Below, in pieces: positions 16,735-26,560 of a DNA stretch of 64,000 nucleotides (positions are counted from its first letter, which is position 1; every line of letters begins with the position of its first letter). The DNA comes from Xenorhabdus bovienii (GTDB lineage Bacteria; Pseudomonadota; Gammaproteobacteria; Enterobacterales; Enterobacteriaceae). Location of the stretch: contig NZ_JANAIF010000005.1 in NCBI RefSeq assembly GCF_024721015.1, forward strand, positions 1 to 64,000, read 5' to 3'. The position numbers and the translations under genes are program-made. The notes under the pieces were generated by a model. It had not been told where the DNA came from. It worked only from the letters and a program-made list of their open reading frames with translations, and searched no databases.

Positions 16735-16983
16735 ATGGAAAAACAACAAATTTTTCAAGAAGTCTCACAACTTCTGGTCAAACTGTTTGAACTATCCCCT
16801 GAGCAGATCACACCTGATGCCCGTCTCTATGAGGATCTGGAACTCGATAGCATTGATGCCGTTGATATGGTCGTTCACTTGCAAAAGAAAACAGGTAAAA
16901 AAATCAAACCTGAATCGTTCAAATCCGTACGCACTGTACAAGATGTTGTTGAGGCCGTTGAGCAATTACTGAACGAACAATAA
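16735..16983 (+). CDS. apeF: Acyl carrier protein 2
   Basis: 82 residues; Ser39 in LELDSIDAVDM is the phosphopantetheinylation site. It is more basic in the second half (KKTGKKIKPESFKS) than apeE, closer to classical AcpP in its DSIDAVDM motif, and therefore likely to interact with different partners. Part of the ape operon, between apeE and the membrane protein gene apeG. Confidence 0.92.
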   Translation: MEKQQIFQEVSQLLVKLFELSPEQITPDARLYEDLELDSIDAVDMVVHLQKKTGKKIKPESFKSVRTVQDVVEAVEQLLNEQ

Positions 16984-17024
16984 TCATCATAGTCAAAACA
17001 AACAGCAAGCCCTGAGGTAGTTCA

Positions 17025-17603
17025 TTGAATCGTTTGATTTTATTGTTTCGCATCGCCAATACCGTGCTATTAATCGTCTGGCCTTTTCTGGTATGGGCGA
17101 TGATCAGCTACGGGCAGTTTCATGCCATGCTGGTGGTCATCATTCTATTTTTTGTCCTGCGCTTGCTGTTGATCCGGGCATCTTCCCACAATCAATCGCC
17201 AACCGGATGGGATACTGGCTGGATCTTATCCATTGCCGGAATTATCTTGGGATTAGCCAGTTTCTTTCTACGCAGCCACCAACTGTTGATGTATTACCCT
17301 GTGGTGGTAAATAGTGTTTTGCTCACCTTATTCGGCAGTTCACTGCGTTATGGCCCTCCGGTTGTGGAAAGGATGGCGCGTCTGAAAGAAGCGGATTTAC
17401 CGCCTGAAGGGGTTGCCTACACACGTAAAGTAACCCAAATCTGGTGTCTGTTTTTCATTTTCAACGGCACGGTCGCGCTGGGTACGTGCTTGTACAACGA
17501 TATGAAGCTGTGGGCATTGTGGAACGGCATGGTGAGTTATCTATTAATTGGCCTGCTTATCGCCATTGAATGGCTGGTACGCCAACAGGTGAAAAAACGA
17601 TGA
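17025..17603 (+). CDS. apeG: Integral membrane protein of the aryl polyene cluster
   Basis: 192 residues with five to six hydrophobic segments and short loops; it fits the COG4648-type membrane proteins found at this position in APE clusters. The start is a TTG at 17025 with GAGG about eight bases upstream. Its role is not established; a membrane scaffold or lipid-handling partner of the acyltransferases is a guess. Its stop overlaps the start of apeH (ATGA, 17600-17603). Confidence 0.8.
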   Translation: MNRLILLFRIANTVLLIVWPFLVWAMISYGQFHAMLVVIILFFVLRLLLIRASSHNQSPTGWDTGWILSIAGIILGLASFFLRSHQLLMYYPVVVNSVLLTLFGSSLRYGPPVVERMARLKEADLPPEGVAYTRKVTQIWCLFFIFNGTVALGTCLYNDMKLWALWNGMVSYLLIGLLIAIEWLVRQQVKKR

Positions 17604-18955
17604 AAACACACGCCATATCGCAATGGCTATCGAGGGATGATTGCCCTGATAGCCCTATCAGCTGGCAAGGCAACGACAGCATTACTCTGCGCACTCTCCG
17701 TCATGATGTCATGGCACTCTACCTGCGTATGGCAGAAAGCACAGCGACCCGCTGGGCACTGTGTTTTGAAGACAGCTACCATTTTTGTGTCGGCCTGCTG
17801 GCAACACTGCATGCTGGCAAGATCCCCGTGATCCCGGGGCATTGCCGTGAGGCACAGCTACAAGAGCAACAATCGCTGTTTGATGGTGTATTGACTGATT
17901 TGCCCCTGACCTTATCATGCCCTTGCTGGCAGCTATTCCCGAATGAAGGGAAGATTGATTTACCTGAAACCGTACTGCCCGGAATCGCGCCCGATGCGGT
18001 TTTAGTACTGTTTACTTCTGGCTCAACAGGTGTTCCCAAACAGGTAATCAAATCCGTGTCAGTCATGGATCAAGAAACTCAATGGCTGGCTTCCCTGTGG
18101 GGAAAAATACTGCAATCCTGTCTCATCAGAGCCTCGGTCAGCCACCAGCATTTATATGGGCTGACTTTCCGCATCTGGCTCCCCATGTCACTTGGCCTGC
18201 CATTTGAGCGCACGATGGTGGAATTTCCTGAACAACTGACCAACAATCCACGCTGTGCCTTGATCAGTAGCCCGGCATTTCTTCAGCAATTGGATCAAAA
18301 TCTCCCTGCCCCAGATTGCTCTTTTGTCGTTTCAGCAGGAGGCCCTTTGCATTTTTCGGATGCAGAGCAGGTCATGCAGTGGTTGAACATTACTCCCCAT
18401 GAAATTTACGGCTGTACCGAAACGGGGATTATGGCTTGGCGCGCACGCAAAACGGATGATGCCGTTTGGACGACATTTTCTGGCGTTTCCTTTGAAAAAG
18501 AGGATGAAATGGGGATGCGTGTCTATTCTCCCCTGCTCTCTGATCCTGATGGCATGGCGTTGGATGATCGGCTCTCCTTTGATGCTCAAGGTAACTTCAC
18601 CTTAATGGGGCGTCGGGACCGAACAGTAAAAATCGGTGAAAAACGCATTTCCCTATCCGACATTGAGCGTCGATTACGTGAAGTGGATGGGATCGCGGAT
18701 ACCGCCGTATTGACCGTCAAACGCGGTAAACGTTGTCACATTGGGGCAGTTGTAGTTTTGGATGATGAAACCTATGCCCATTACCAGCAACAGGGGATCA
18801 CACGGTTTTCCCGATATTGGCGCAGACAATTAAAACTTTGGCTGGAGCCGGTTGCATTACCCCGTTACTGGCGGGTGGTTAAAACCATTCCCCTGAATGC
18901 CCAAAGCAAGCGCTCATGGCCTGCATTACAGGAGCTATTTAATGAAGCCCGTTGA
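17600..18955 (+). CDS. apeH: Acyl-adenylating ligase (starter-unit activation)
   Basis: 451 residues from the ATG at 17600, which overlaps the apeG stop and has AGGTGA upstream. It is an AMP-binding enzyme: the P-loop-like LFTSGSTGVPKQ is near residues 137-148, EIYGCTETG near 269-277 and the GRRDRTVKIGEKRISL hinge near 337-352. In aryl polyene synthesis this enzyme activates 4-hydroxybenzoate and loads it on an ACP as starter unit. It is shorter than many ligases (about 450 versus 500-550), which is normal for this group. The last bases overlap apeI. Confidence 0.9.
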   Translation: MKTHAISQWLSRDDCPDSPISWQGNDSITLRTLRHDVMALYLRMAESTATRWALCFEDSYHFCVGLLATLHAGKIPVIPGHCREAQLQEQQSLFDGVLTDLPLTLSCPCWQLFPNEGKIDLPETVLPGIAPDAVLVLFTSGSTGVPKQVIKSVSVMDQETQWLASLWGKILQSCLIRASVSHQHLYGLTFRIWLPMSLGLPFERTMVEFPEQLTNNPRCALISSPAFLQQLDQNLPAPDCSFVVSAGGPLHFSDAEQVMQWLNITPHEIYGCTETGIMAWRARKTDDAVWTTFSGVSFEKEDEMGMRVYSPLLSDPDGMALDDRLSFDAQGNFTLMGRRDRTVKIGEKRISLSDIERRLREVDGIADTAVLTVKRGKRCHIGAVVVLDDETYAHYQQQGITRFSRYWRRQLKLWLEPVALPRYWRVVKTIPLNAQSKRSWPALQELFNEAR

Positions 18956-19301
18956 AATTTACCGTGAGCAACCCGCTCCGAATGAGGCCATTGTACACCT
19001 CTATTTAGATCCGGCCCTGGATTGGTTCCGTGGGCATTTTCCTATTCAGCCGATCTTGCCGGGCGTCGCTCAAATCGATTGGGTTATGCATTATGCCCAA
19101 ACCCTGCTGGCTCCGGGTTGGTCTTTTTCTTCGATTGAGATGGTGAAATTCCAACTGCCCCTGCAACCGGGGAATCGACTGCAATTGAACATGATATGGA
19201 CTGAAGAAAAAAACCTTCTGATCTTCCATTATGGCGTGGAAAATCCGAACAGCGGTGAACTTCATCCAGCCAGCCAAGGGAAAATCAAGCTATGTCGTTA
19301 A
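18942..19301 (+). CDS. apeI: Hotdog-fold 3-hydroxyacyl-ACP dehydratase (ApeI)
   Basis: 119 residues from the ATG at 18942, inside the end of apeH (14-base overlap). The FRGHFPIQPILPGVAQIDWV segment (about residues 27-46) is the FabZ/FabA-like active-site helix with the catalytic-type His in GHFP. ApeI works with ApeP as the dehydratase that makes the conjugated double bonds. Its own 3' end overlaps the start of apeJ by ten bases. Confidence 0.88.
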   Translation: MKPVEIYREQPAPNEAIVHLYLDPALDWFRGHFPIQPILPGVAQIDWVMHYAQTLLAPGWSFSSIEMVKFQLPLQPGNRLQLNMIWTEEKNLLIFHYGVENPNSGELHPASQGKIKLCR

Positions 19302-21007
19302 ATGCACACGCCATTACGCCATGCGTGATCATTCCCTGTTATAACCACGGCAGCACAATGCCCACCGTGCTGGCAAGGCTTGCCCCTTTCAAGCTCCACT
19401 GTTTTATTGTGGATGATGGCAGTGCCGCCGACACCCGGCACAGTCTTGAAGCATTAGTAAAAACAACGCCAGATGTGACCCTAATCCGCCTTGAGCGCAA
19501 TCAGGGCAAGGGCGGCGCGGTGATGGCAGGTCTAAAGGCCGCAGCAAATGCAGGATATAGCCATGCCTTACAGCTTGATGCCGATGGGCAACATTGCATC
19601 GAAGATATTCCCAAGTTTCTGGATAAAGCCCAACAGCATCCAGCCAGCCTAATTTCCGGCAGCCCGATGTATGATGCCTCTGTGCCAAAATCCCGGCTTT
19701 ACGGGCGCTACATGACCCATTTCTGGGTCTGGGTAGAAACCCTTTCTTTCTCAATAAAAGACAGCATGTGTGGCTTTCGTGTTTATCCCTTAGCCCCCAC
19801 GCTGCAATTATTGTCCCAAAAAGAGATTGGCCGCCGGATGGATTTTGATATCGAAATCATGGTTCGGCTTTACTGGCAAGGGACGGAAAGTGAATTTGTG
19901 CCAACCAAGGTCACCTATCCCGAAAATGGTCTGTCCCACTTCGATGCCTTACGCGATAACCTCAGCATTTCTTGGATGCATACCTGGCTATTTTTTGGCA
20001 TGTTACCGCGCATTCCTTCCTTGTTGTGGCGTAACCGCCGCCATTGGTCGGACATTCAGGAACGTAAGGGGCTGCATGGCATGAAGTTCATGCTGGCCGT
20101 GTACCGGCTACTGGGACGACGCCCCTTTGAGTGGCTACTCTATCCCGTCGTCGGTTATTTCTGGGCGACAGGTGGTGCGCAGCGTCAGGCATCGAGACAG
20201 TATCTTGAACGGCTGAAACAGACCTTACATCACCAGAAGATCCCCCTTCCCCACGGCCTTAATAGTTATCGCCACTACCTGCGTTTTGGTGGCGCCATGC
20301 TGGATAAGATTGCAAGTTGGCGTGGCGATTTGAAATGGGGCAAAGATGTCGAATTTGCCGAAGGTTCAGAAGCGGTACTCCTGAATGGGAACACGGGCGG
20401 TAAACTGCTTTTGGTTTCACATCTGGGAGATATTGAAGTCTGCCGCGCCTTAGCACAACATGCTGGCAAGCAAACCATTAATGCGCTGGTGTTTACTGAA
20501 CATGCCCAGCGTTTTAAGCAGATTATTGAAGAAGTTTCCCCTCAGGCAGGCATTAATTTATTGCCTGTCACCGATGTCGGGGCAGATACCGCTATTATGC
20601 TGAAAGAGAAAATTGATGCAGGTGAATGGGTGGCGATTGTCGGTGATCGCGTTGCCATCAATCCCTCCCGTACCCATACACCGCGTGTGGTATGGAGCCA
20701 GTTTCTTGGGCATCCGGCCCCTTTTCCACAAGGGCCATTTATCCTCGCATCGGTTTTGCGCTGCCCGGTGCTGCTCATGTTTGCCCTTCGCCAAAGCGAT
20801 CAGTTCGAAAACAGTCAGCTAAAAATTCATTGCGAACCTTTCGCCGATCCGCTGAAGCTTCCCCGTAACCAAAGAGAGCAGGCATTACAGCAGGCAGTGG
20901 ATCACTATGCCTCCCGCCTGGAACATTACGCCCTACAATCTCCGCTGGATTGGTTTAATTTTTTTGATTTTTGGCAACTGCCCGCCGATATGAAGGGTAA
21001 GGAATAA
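19292..21007 (+). CDS. apeJ: Fused family-2 glycosyltransferase / lipid A-type acyltransferase
   Basis: 571 residues with two domains. Residues about 8-240 are a GT2 glycosyltransferase: CVIIPCYNH at 11-19, FIVDDGS near 34-40 and the DADGQH metal site near 93. Residues about 290-560 are an LpxL/HtrB-type acyltransferase (LLLVSHLGDIEVCRAL, then WVAIVGDRVAI and GHPAPFPQGP). The fusion is usual in APE clusters and should build the glycosylated, acylated lipid anchor. Overlaps apeI by ten bases and precedes apeK by two. Confidence 0.88.
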   Translation: MSLNAHAITPCVIIPCYNHGSTMPTVLARLAPFKLHCFIVDDGSAADTRHSLEALVKTTPDVTLIRLERNQGKGGAVMAGLKAAANAGYSHALQLDADGQHCIEDIPKFLDKAQQHPASLISGSPMYDASVPKSRLYGRYMTHFWVWVETLSFSIKDSMCGFRVYPLAPTLQLLSQKEIGRRMDFDIEIMVRLYWQGTESEFVPTKVTYPENGLSHFDALRDNLSISWMHTWLFFGMLPRIPSLLWRNRRHWSDIQERKGLHGMKFMLAVYRLLGRRPFEWLLYPVVGYFWATGGAQRQASRQYLERLKQTLHHQKIPLPHGLNSYRHYLRFGGAMLDKIASWRGDLKWGKDVEFAEGSEAVLLNGNTGGKLLLVSHLGDIEVCRALAQHAGKQTINALVFTEHAQRFKQIIEEVSPQAGINLLPVTDVGADTAIMLKEKIDAGEWVAIVGDRVAINPSRTHTPRVVWSQFLGHPAPFPQGPFILASVLRCPVLLMFALRQSDQFENSQLKIHCEPFADPLKLPRNQREQALQQAVDHYASRLEHYALQSPLDWFNFFDFWQLPADMKGKE

Positions 21008-21009
21008 AA

Positions 21010-21432
21010 ATGCTAACAGATCCCCGTTTTACCGCTGAAGTCGAATTAACCGTGCCATTCCATGATTCTGATCCCATGGGGGTCGTATGGCACGGCAATT
21101 ATTTCCGCTATTTTGAAATTGCTCGTGAAGCACTACTGAACCAATTCAATTACGGCTATCGCCAGATGCGTGAATCAGGTTATGTCTGGCCAATCGTAGA
21201 CACCCGCGTTAAATATCGAGATTCTCTGCAATTTGAACAGAAAATTCGGGTCAGAGCGACCATTGAGGAATTTGAGAACCGCCTGAAAATTGCGTATCAA
21301 ATTTTTGATGCAGTAAGCGGCAGGAAAACCACAACCGGTTACACCATTCAAGTGGCGGTAGAAGAAAATACCCAGAAAATGGGTTTTGTCAGCCCAGATA
21401 TCTTATTTGAACGCATGGGAGTCAGACCTTGA
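21010..21432 (+). CDS. apeK: 4HBT-type acyl-CoA/ACP thioesterase
   Basis: 140 residues, hotdog fold of the YbgC/4-hydroxybenzoyl-CoA thioesterase group. The signature VPFHDSDPMGVVWHGNYFRY (about residues 15-34) contains the catalytic Asp in the D-x-M-G-V-V-x-H-x-N motif. It may release or edit polyketide intermediates. It follows apeJ by two bases and overlaps apeL by four. Confidence 0.88.
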   Translation: MLTDPRFTAEVELTVPFHDSDPMGVVWHGNYFRYFEIAREALLNQFNYGYRQMRESGYVWPIVDTRVKYRDSLQFEQKIRVRATIEEFENRLKIAYQIFDAVSGRKTTTGYTIQVAVEENTQKMGFVSPDILFERMGVRP

Positions 21433-22055
21433 AAAAACGCGGGTCAATACTGCTATTGCTGGCAGCTAATTTATTCAATTTAGCCCATAACGTGGCACAG
21501 GCCACCACCCTTGACGAGTTGCAACAACGTTTTGCAAACCAACCTGTGGTTCGAGCTAAATTCACGCAAGAGCGCCAGATTGACGGCATGCCTCAACCTC
21601 TGCACTCCAGTGGTGAAATGCTAGTTTCACCACATAAAGGGCTATGGTGGCACCAGCAAAAACCGTTTCCTCTGACGATGCTGCTGGACGATAGCCGAAT
21701 GGTGCAGGTTATGCCGAGGCAAGCCCCCCAAGTCATCACCGCTGAATCCAATCCACAGATGTTTCAGTTTAATCACTTGATGCGAGCACTGTTTCAAGCT
21801 GACCGTGCTGTGCTTGAAGAAAACTTTAAAACTGACTTCAAAGATCTGGGACAGGAAAAATGGCAATTGATACTGACCCCCAAGACCTCGCCGTTGGACA
21901 AACTGTTTACCGCCATTACGCTGCAAGGTCAGGCAAATCTGGATTCCATTCTGCTGACCGATCGCCAAGGCGATCGCACCGAACTGTTTTTTACCCAACA
22001 CCGACTGACGCCGAAGACACTGAGTCATGACGAAAAACAACACTTCAAATTCTGA
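21429..22055 (+). CDS. apeL: LolA-like outer-membrane lipoprotein carrier
   Basis: 208 residues with an N-terminal signal peptide (LLLLAANLFNLAHNVAQA, cleavage near 25). The mature part matches the LolA-like fold: LDELQQRFANQPVVRAKFTQER at its start and the GEMLVSPHKGLWWH strand. This periplasmic chaperone probably ferries the hydrophobic pigment lipid from the MMPL exporter to the outer membrane. Four-base overlap with apeK; it ends 29 bases inside apeM. Confidence 0.88.
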   Translation: MKKRGSILLLLAANLFNLAHNVAQATTLDELQQRFANQPVVRAKFTQERQIDGMPQPLHSSGEMLVSPHKGLWWHQQKPFPLTMLLDDSRMVQVMPRQAPQVITAESNPQMFQFNHLMRALFQADRAVLEENFKTDFKDLGQEKWQLILTPKTSPLDKLFTAITLQGQANLDSILLTDRQGDRTELFFTQHRLTPKTLSHDEKQHFKF

Positions 22056-24351
22056 ACCACGCCTGCTACCGATATTCTGGTTGCTGATATGCGGTATCCT
22101 GCTGGTGTCGCTGGTCGTGCTCTTGCCGCAATCAAGACTATCGACCAGTGTACTGGCATTATTACCGGCACAAAGTGCGGGAGATATGCCACCCGCATTG
22201 AAAGATGAGTTTATGCAACGCCTCGATCGCCAATTGGTATGGATGGTCAGCCCAGGACAAAAAGAGGATGCAGCTCCGGCTCAATTCTGGCTGGAACAGT
22301 TACAAAAAGCGCCTTTTCTGGCGGCGGTCAAAGGACCAATGGCTCAAGACCAACAACAGGCATGGGGGCGTTTTTACTATGAGCATCGCAATGCCATGCT
22401 TGATCCTGCTACGCGTGACAGGCTGCAAGAAAACGGCAACCGTCAGGCTGACTGGATATTGTCTCAAGTCTATTCCGCATTTTCAGGCGTCAGTGGGCAA
22501 GAGCTAAACAATGATCCCTTGATGCTGGTGAGAGGCTCACAATTGGCACTCCAGCAAACCTCCAGCCGGCTGCGACTCCAAAACGGCTGGCTGGTCGCCA
22601 AAGATGAAACGGGAAGAAACTGGTATCTGCTGCATGGAGAACTCAAAAGCTCCTCTTTCGATATGCAGCAGGGGCATGATGCAGTGATTGAACTGGCTGA
22701 GTTGCAGCAATCCCTAAAGAACGTTTTCCCTGATGCCGAAGTTATTTCACGGGGAACGCTGTTTTACAGCGATTATGCCAGCCAGCAGGCGAAGCATGAC
22801 ATTTCAACGCTAGGCAGTGCGACTGTACTCGGCGTACTGTTATTGATTTATGGCGTTTTCCGTTCTCTGAAACCATTGCTGCTGTGCGTTCTGTCCGTCA
22901 GCATAGGCGCTTTGGCCGGAACCGTGCTGACATTGGCCATATTCGGTGAACTGCATTTTATGACGCTGGTGATGAGTATCAGCATTATCGGCATTTCTGC
23001 TGACTATGCGATTTATTACCTGACCGAGCGGATGGTTCATGGACAGGAAACAACGCCGTGGCAAAGTATGCAGAAAGTCTTGCCTGCTTTACTGATGGCA
23101 CTGGCAACGGCGGTCATTGCTTACCTGATCATGATGTTCGCCCCTTTCCCCGGTTTACGCCAACTGGCCGTGTTCGCTGCCGCGGGTTTAACCGCCTCTT
23201 GCCTGACCGTTGTCTGCTGGTATCCCAGACTGGCCAAAAATCTGCCAGTACGCCCGATCCCCGCCATGATCACACTCATGCGCTGGCTGGCATTGTGGCG
23301 ACGCCAACGCCTGTTTTACATCGGATTACCTGTTTTTCTGGCACTTTTCGCCCTGCTGGGAATTTCCCGCTTACAGGTGAATGATGACATTGCTCAGTTA
23401 CAGGCGCTACCACAGGATATTCATCAACAGGAAAAACGTATCGCAGAACTGACCAGACAGAGAAGTGATCAAAAATGGTTCGTGATCTACGGCGAGAGTG
23501 CAGAACAAACATTACAGCGCCTCGAATCATTCATTCCCAAACTGGATGCCGAAAAACAGCATGGCACGTTCAAGAATTACCAGCGCCTGCCATTGTCTTC
23601 CCTTGCACAGCAACAACGGGATCTGGCGCTTATCCAAACAGCCACGCCCAATATCATGGCACGCCTGACAGATACAGGCCTGCCGGCGAAACAACCCGAC
23701 CTCCATCCGATGACCGTCACCCCTGACGAATGGCAAAACAGTATCATTAGCGAAGGCTGGCGTCTGATGTGGACAACGCTGCCAGACGGCCAAAGTGGGG
23801 TATTGCTGCCTGTGAATGGCGTTAAGGACAGTGTGCGGATGCGTCAATTGGCTGAACAACAGAACGGTGTCAGTTGGGTAGACCGTAAACTGGCATTCGA
23901 TGAGATGTTTCAGTTTTATCGCACCATGCTTGGCTGGCTGCTGGCAGGTTCAGTGATCATTATCACGGTAAGTTATATCATGCGGCTTGGCCTGCGACGT
24001 GGCCTGATCAGTGTGTTGCCGTCATTGCTGTCTCTCGGATGTGGGCTGGCTACCCTTGGCTTCAGTGGTCATAGCATTAACCTCTTCTCCATCCTCGCGT
24101 TGGTACTAGTACTTGGCATTGGTATCAACTATACGCTGTTTTTCAGCAATCCTCGTGGCACACCACTGACTTCACTATTAGCCATTAGCGTAGCTATGTG
24201 CACTTCGCTACTCACACTGGGCATGCTGGTATTCAGCAGCACTCAGGCAATCAGTAGCTTTGGCATTGTGTTATGCAGCGGGATATTCACGGCCTTTCTG
24301 CTGTCACCGTTGGCGATGCCTGAACGGCAAAAAAGGAATAAAAAATCATGA
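22027..24351 (+). CDS. apeM: MMPL/RND-type exporter
   Basis: 774 residues with the RND/MMPL layout: one helix at about 12-32, a large periplasmic loop, a block of five helices (about 258-400), a second helix near 425, a second loop, and a final five-helix block (about 635-765). MSISIIGISADYAIYYLTER near 316-335 is the usual Asp-containing helix-4 motif; the second half has LVLGIGINYTLFF near 693-705. It most likely moves the lipid-linked aryl polyene out of the inner membrane. The start overlaps apeL; the end overlaps apeN by four bases. Confidence 0.9.
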   Translation: MTKNNTSNSEPRLLPIFWLLICGILLVSLVVLLPQSRLSTSVLALLPAQSAGDMPPALKDEFMQRLDRQLVWMVSPGQKEDAAPAQFWLEQLQKAPFLAAVKGPMAQDQQQAWGRFYYEHRNAMLDPATRDRLQENGNRQADWILSQVYSAFSGVSGQELNNDPLMLVRGSQLALQQTSSRLRLQNGWLVAKDETGRNWYLLHGELKSSSFDMQQGHDAVIELAELQQSLKNVFPDAEVISRGTLFYSDYASQQAKHDISTLGSATVLGVLLLIYGVFRSLKPLLLCVLSVSIGALAGTVLTLAIFGELHFMTLVMSISIIGISADYAIYYLTERMVHGQETTPWQSMQKVLPALLMALATAVIAYLIMMFAPFPGLRQLAVFAAAGLTASCLTVVCWYPRLAKNLPVRPIPAMITLMRWLALWRRQRLFYIGLPVFLALFALLGISRLQVNDDIAQLQALPQDIHQQEKRIAELTRQRSDQKWFVIYGESAEQTLQRLESFIPKLDAEKQHGTFKNYQRLPLSSLAQQQRDLALIQTATPNIMARLTDTGLPAKQPDLHPMTVTPDEWQNSIISEGWRLMWTTLPDGQSGVLLPVNGVKDSVRMRQLAEQQNGVSWVDRKLAFDEMFQFYRTMLGWLLAGSVIIITVSYIMRLGLRRGLISVLPSLLSLGCGLATLGFSGHSINLFSILALVLVLGIGINYTLFFSNPRGTPLTSLLAISVAMCTSLLTLGMLVFSSTQAISSFGIVLCSGIFTAFLLSPLAMPERQKRNKKS

Positions 24352-24911
24352 TTCGGTTATTCATCCTGTCACTGGTTTGTCTGCTGGCAGCCTGCTCTAA
24401 CTTCCCCCAGAACGGCTCGCCCAGTGCATGGTTGAAACCGGGAGTCCGTGTGTCTCTGCCCGCGCCGGCTATCACGCCTGCCATTCATGAACAACAGTTG
24501 CTGACCGCAACAGTGAAAGGGAAAGCGCAGTCGTTGATTGTGCTGCTCAATGCCGATGAACAAAAACTCTCTCTGGCCGGATTATCCTCACTGGGTATCC
24601 GCCTGTTTAAGCTGGATTACGACCATAATGGCATTCACGCCGAGCAATCCATCGTTGTACCGGAGATCCCACCCGCGAATCAGGTTTTAGCCGATATCAT
24701 GCTCAGTTACTGGCCGATTTCGTCTTGGCAACCGAAACTGCCTACTGGCTGGACACTAAGCGATACCGTCAATCGCCGCCAGTTGAAGGATAACCACGGG
24801 CAAGTGATCACAGAAATTCATTACGATACTCAAAACGAGCAACGACGCCCGATCCGTGTCCAACAATTTATTTTTGGTTATGAAATCGCCATTCAGCATC
24901 TGGAAGAGTAA
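24348..24911 (+). CDS. apeN: DUF3261 outer-membrane-type lipoprotein
   Basis: 187 residues. A type II signal peptide with lipobox LLAAC (Cys16) is followed by a DUF3261-like domain containing a conserved-looking WPISSWQPKLPTGW stretch near 125-138. DUF3261 proteins occur in APE loci, probably as the LolB-like receiver of the pigment in the outer membrane; that role is inferred from the neighbours. Four-base overlap with apeM; apeO follows after three bases. Confidence 0.88.
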   Translation: MIRLFILSLVCLLAACSNFPQNGSPSAWLKPGVRVSLPAPAITPAIHEQQLLTATVKGKAQSLIVLLNADEQKLSLAGLSSLGIRLFKLDYDHNGIHAEQSIVVPEIPPANQVLADIMLSYWPISSWQPKLPTGWTLSDTVNRRQLKDNHGQVITEIHYDTQNEQRRPIRVQQFIFGYEIAIQHLEE

Positions 24912-24914
24912 AAC

Positions 24915-26084
24915 ATGATTTATATTGCTGCCGTGGGTATGCTCAATGCCTTGGGTAATAATGCAGACGACATTGCCCAGAATCTGGTGCTCGGAAAATC
25001 GCCCGGGATGTATGCGCGGTCGGACTGGTTGCAACCCGATGAAAACTGCTTTCTGGGCGGGATTGAGGAAGTCGAATTGCCGATCATTCCTGAACCGTTG
25101 TTCATGCACAATAGCCGCAACAATCAGTTACTGCTGGCGGCCCTGATGCAGATAAAACCTCAGGTAGAGACGGCCATTGCTTTCCACGGGCGGGATCGCA
25201 TTGCCGTTATCATGGGAACGAGTACGTCTGGCCTTGATGAAGGTGACAAGCACGTCAGCCGTGGAATCAAACAACTGCCTGATGCAAATTATCACTATTA
25301 CCAGCAGGAACTGGGTGATCCTTCCCGTTTCCTTGCCAGCTACCTTAATATTGAAGGCCCTGCTTTCACCATTTCTACGGCCTGTTCATCCAGCTCTCGC
25401 GCCATTATCAGTGGTCAGCGACTGATTGAAATGGGCTTGGTAGATGTTGCCATTGTGGGGGGCGCCGACACACTCAGCCGTATGCCAATCAATGGCTTCA
25501 ATAGCCTCGAATCACTTTCCCGTACCCAGTGTGCGCCATTTTGTGAAAACCGTCAGGGCATTACCATCGGAGAAGCCTCAACGCTGCTGTTGTTGACCAA
25601 AGCGCCTCAGCCCGTTGCCCTGCTCGGTGTGGGAGAATCCAGTGATGCATGGCATATGTCCGCACCACATCCCGAAGGGAAAGGAGCCATTGATGCCATC
25701 AACATGGCATTGAATAATGCCAAACTATCCCCGCAGGACATCGGTTACATCAACCTGCATGGCACAGGAACAAAATTGAACGACCAGATGGAATCACTGG
25801 TGATTAACCAGCTTTTCGGTGAAAACACGCCATGCAGCTCGACCAAACATCTAACCGGTCATACTTTGGGAGCCGCGGGTGCCTGTGAAGCGGCGCTTTG
25901 CTGGATCTTGCTGACTCGTGAGTTACCTCTGCCAGCACAGGATTTTTCCCGCTCAGAGAGAGATAAATCACTGCCAGCCTGCGGCCTGTTGAGTCAGCCA
26001 CAAGCATTGGCAAAACCCATCGTGATGTCCAATTCCTTCGCCTTTGGCGGAAACAATACCAGCCTGATACTGGGAGCCGCATAA
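24915..26084 (+). CDS. apeO: Beta-ketoacyl-ACP synthase (chain elongation)
   Basis: 389 residues, FabB/FabF-type ketosynthase with the full triad: Cys157 in STACSSSSR, His282 in NLHGTGTKLND and His316 in HLTGHTLGAAG. ApeO is the condensing half of the ApeO-ApeC complex that builds the polyene chain from malonyl-ACP. It is followed without gap by apeP (one-base overlap of stop and start). Confidence 0.92.
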   Translation: MIYIAAVGMLNALGNNADDIAQNLVLGKSPGMYARSDWLQPDENCFLGGIEEVELPIIPEPLFMHNSRNNQLLLAALMQIKPQVETAIAFHGRDRIAVIMGTSTSGLDEGDKHVSRGIKQLPDANYHYYQQELGDPSRFLASYLNIEGPAFTISTACSSSSRAIISGQRLIEMGLVDVAIVGGADTLSRMPINGFNSLESLSRTQCAPFCENRQGITIGEASTLLLLTKAPQPVALLGVGESSDAWHMSAPHPEGKGAIDAINMALNNAKLSPQDIGYINLHGTGTKLNDQMESLVINQLFGENTPCSSTKHLTGHTLGAAGACEAALCWILLTRELPLPAQDFSRSERDKSLPACGLLSQPQALAKPIVMSNSFAFGGNNTSLILGAA

Positions 26085-26560
26085 TGTCTGACTATTTATC
26101 GGTCGATCGTTACATTCCTCACGAAGCGCCCATGATATTGCTGGAAAATGTTATCAGCGTTTCCAGCGACAGTGTTCATTGTCAGGTCACCGTCAGCAAA
26201 AACGGCGTCCTGTCACCCTTTCTCAATGCAGAAGGTCATCTGCCGGGATGGTTTGCCATTGAAATCATGGCACAAACTATCGGCGTCTGGTCTGGCTGGC
26301 ATCGCCATGCAAGGAAAGAAGAAGACTCAGCTTTGGGCATGTTGCTGGGTGGCCGTGCTATACGTTGCCAGACGCCCTTTTTCGCGAATGGTCAAGTGTT
26401 GGACATTCACATGAATTTATTACTGCAAGATGAAAAATTCGGCAGTTTTGAAGGTGACATCAGTGGTAATGGTGAAATTCTGGCGACAGGACGCCTGAAC
26501 ACCTACCAACCTGACCAAACAGAACTTAAAAAATTATTTCAACAGGATGGAGTAGCATAA
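26084..26560 (+). CDS. apeP: Hotdog-fold dehydratase (ApeP)
   Basis: 158 residues of the FabA-like type. YIPHEAPMILLENVI near 10-24 and GHLPGWFAIEIMAQTIGVW near 48-66 are the hallmark segments, with the active-site His in the HEAPM motif. It should dehydrate 3-hydroxyacyl-ACP together with ApeI to create the trans double bonds. One-base overlaps with apeO and apeQ show tight coupling. Confidence 0.9.
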   Translation: MSDYLSVDRYIPHEAPMILLENVISVSSDSVHCQVTVSKNGVLSPFLNAEGHLPGWFAIEIMAQTIGVWSGWHRHARKEEDSALGMLLGGRAIRCQTPFFANGQVLDIHMNLLLQDEKFGSFEGDISGNGEILATGRLNTYQPDQTELKKLFQQDGVA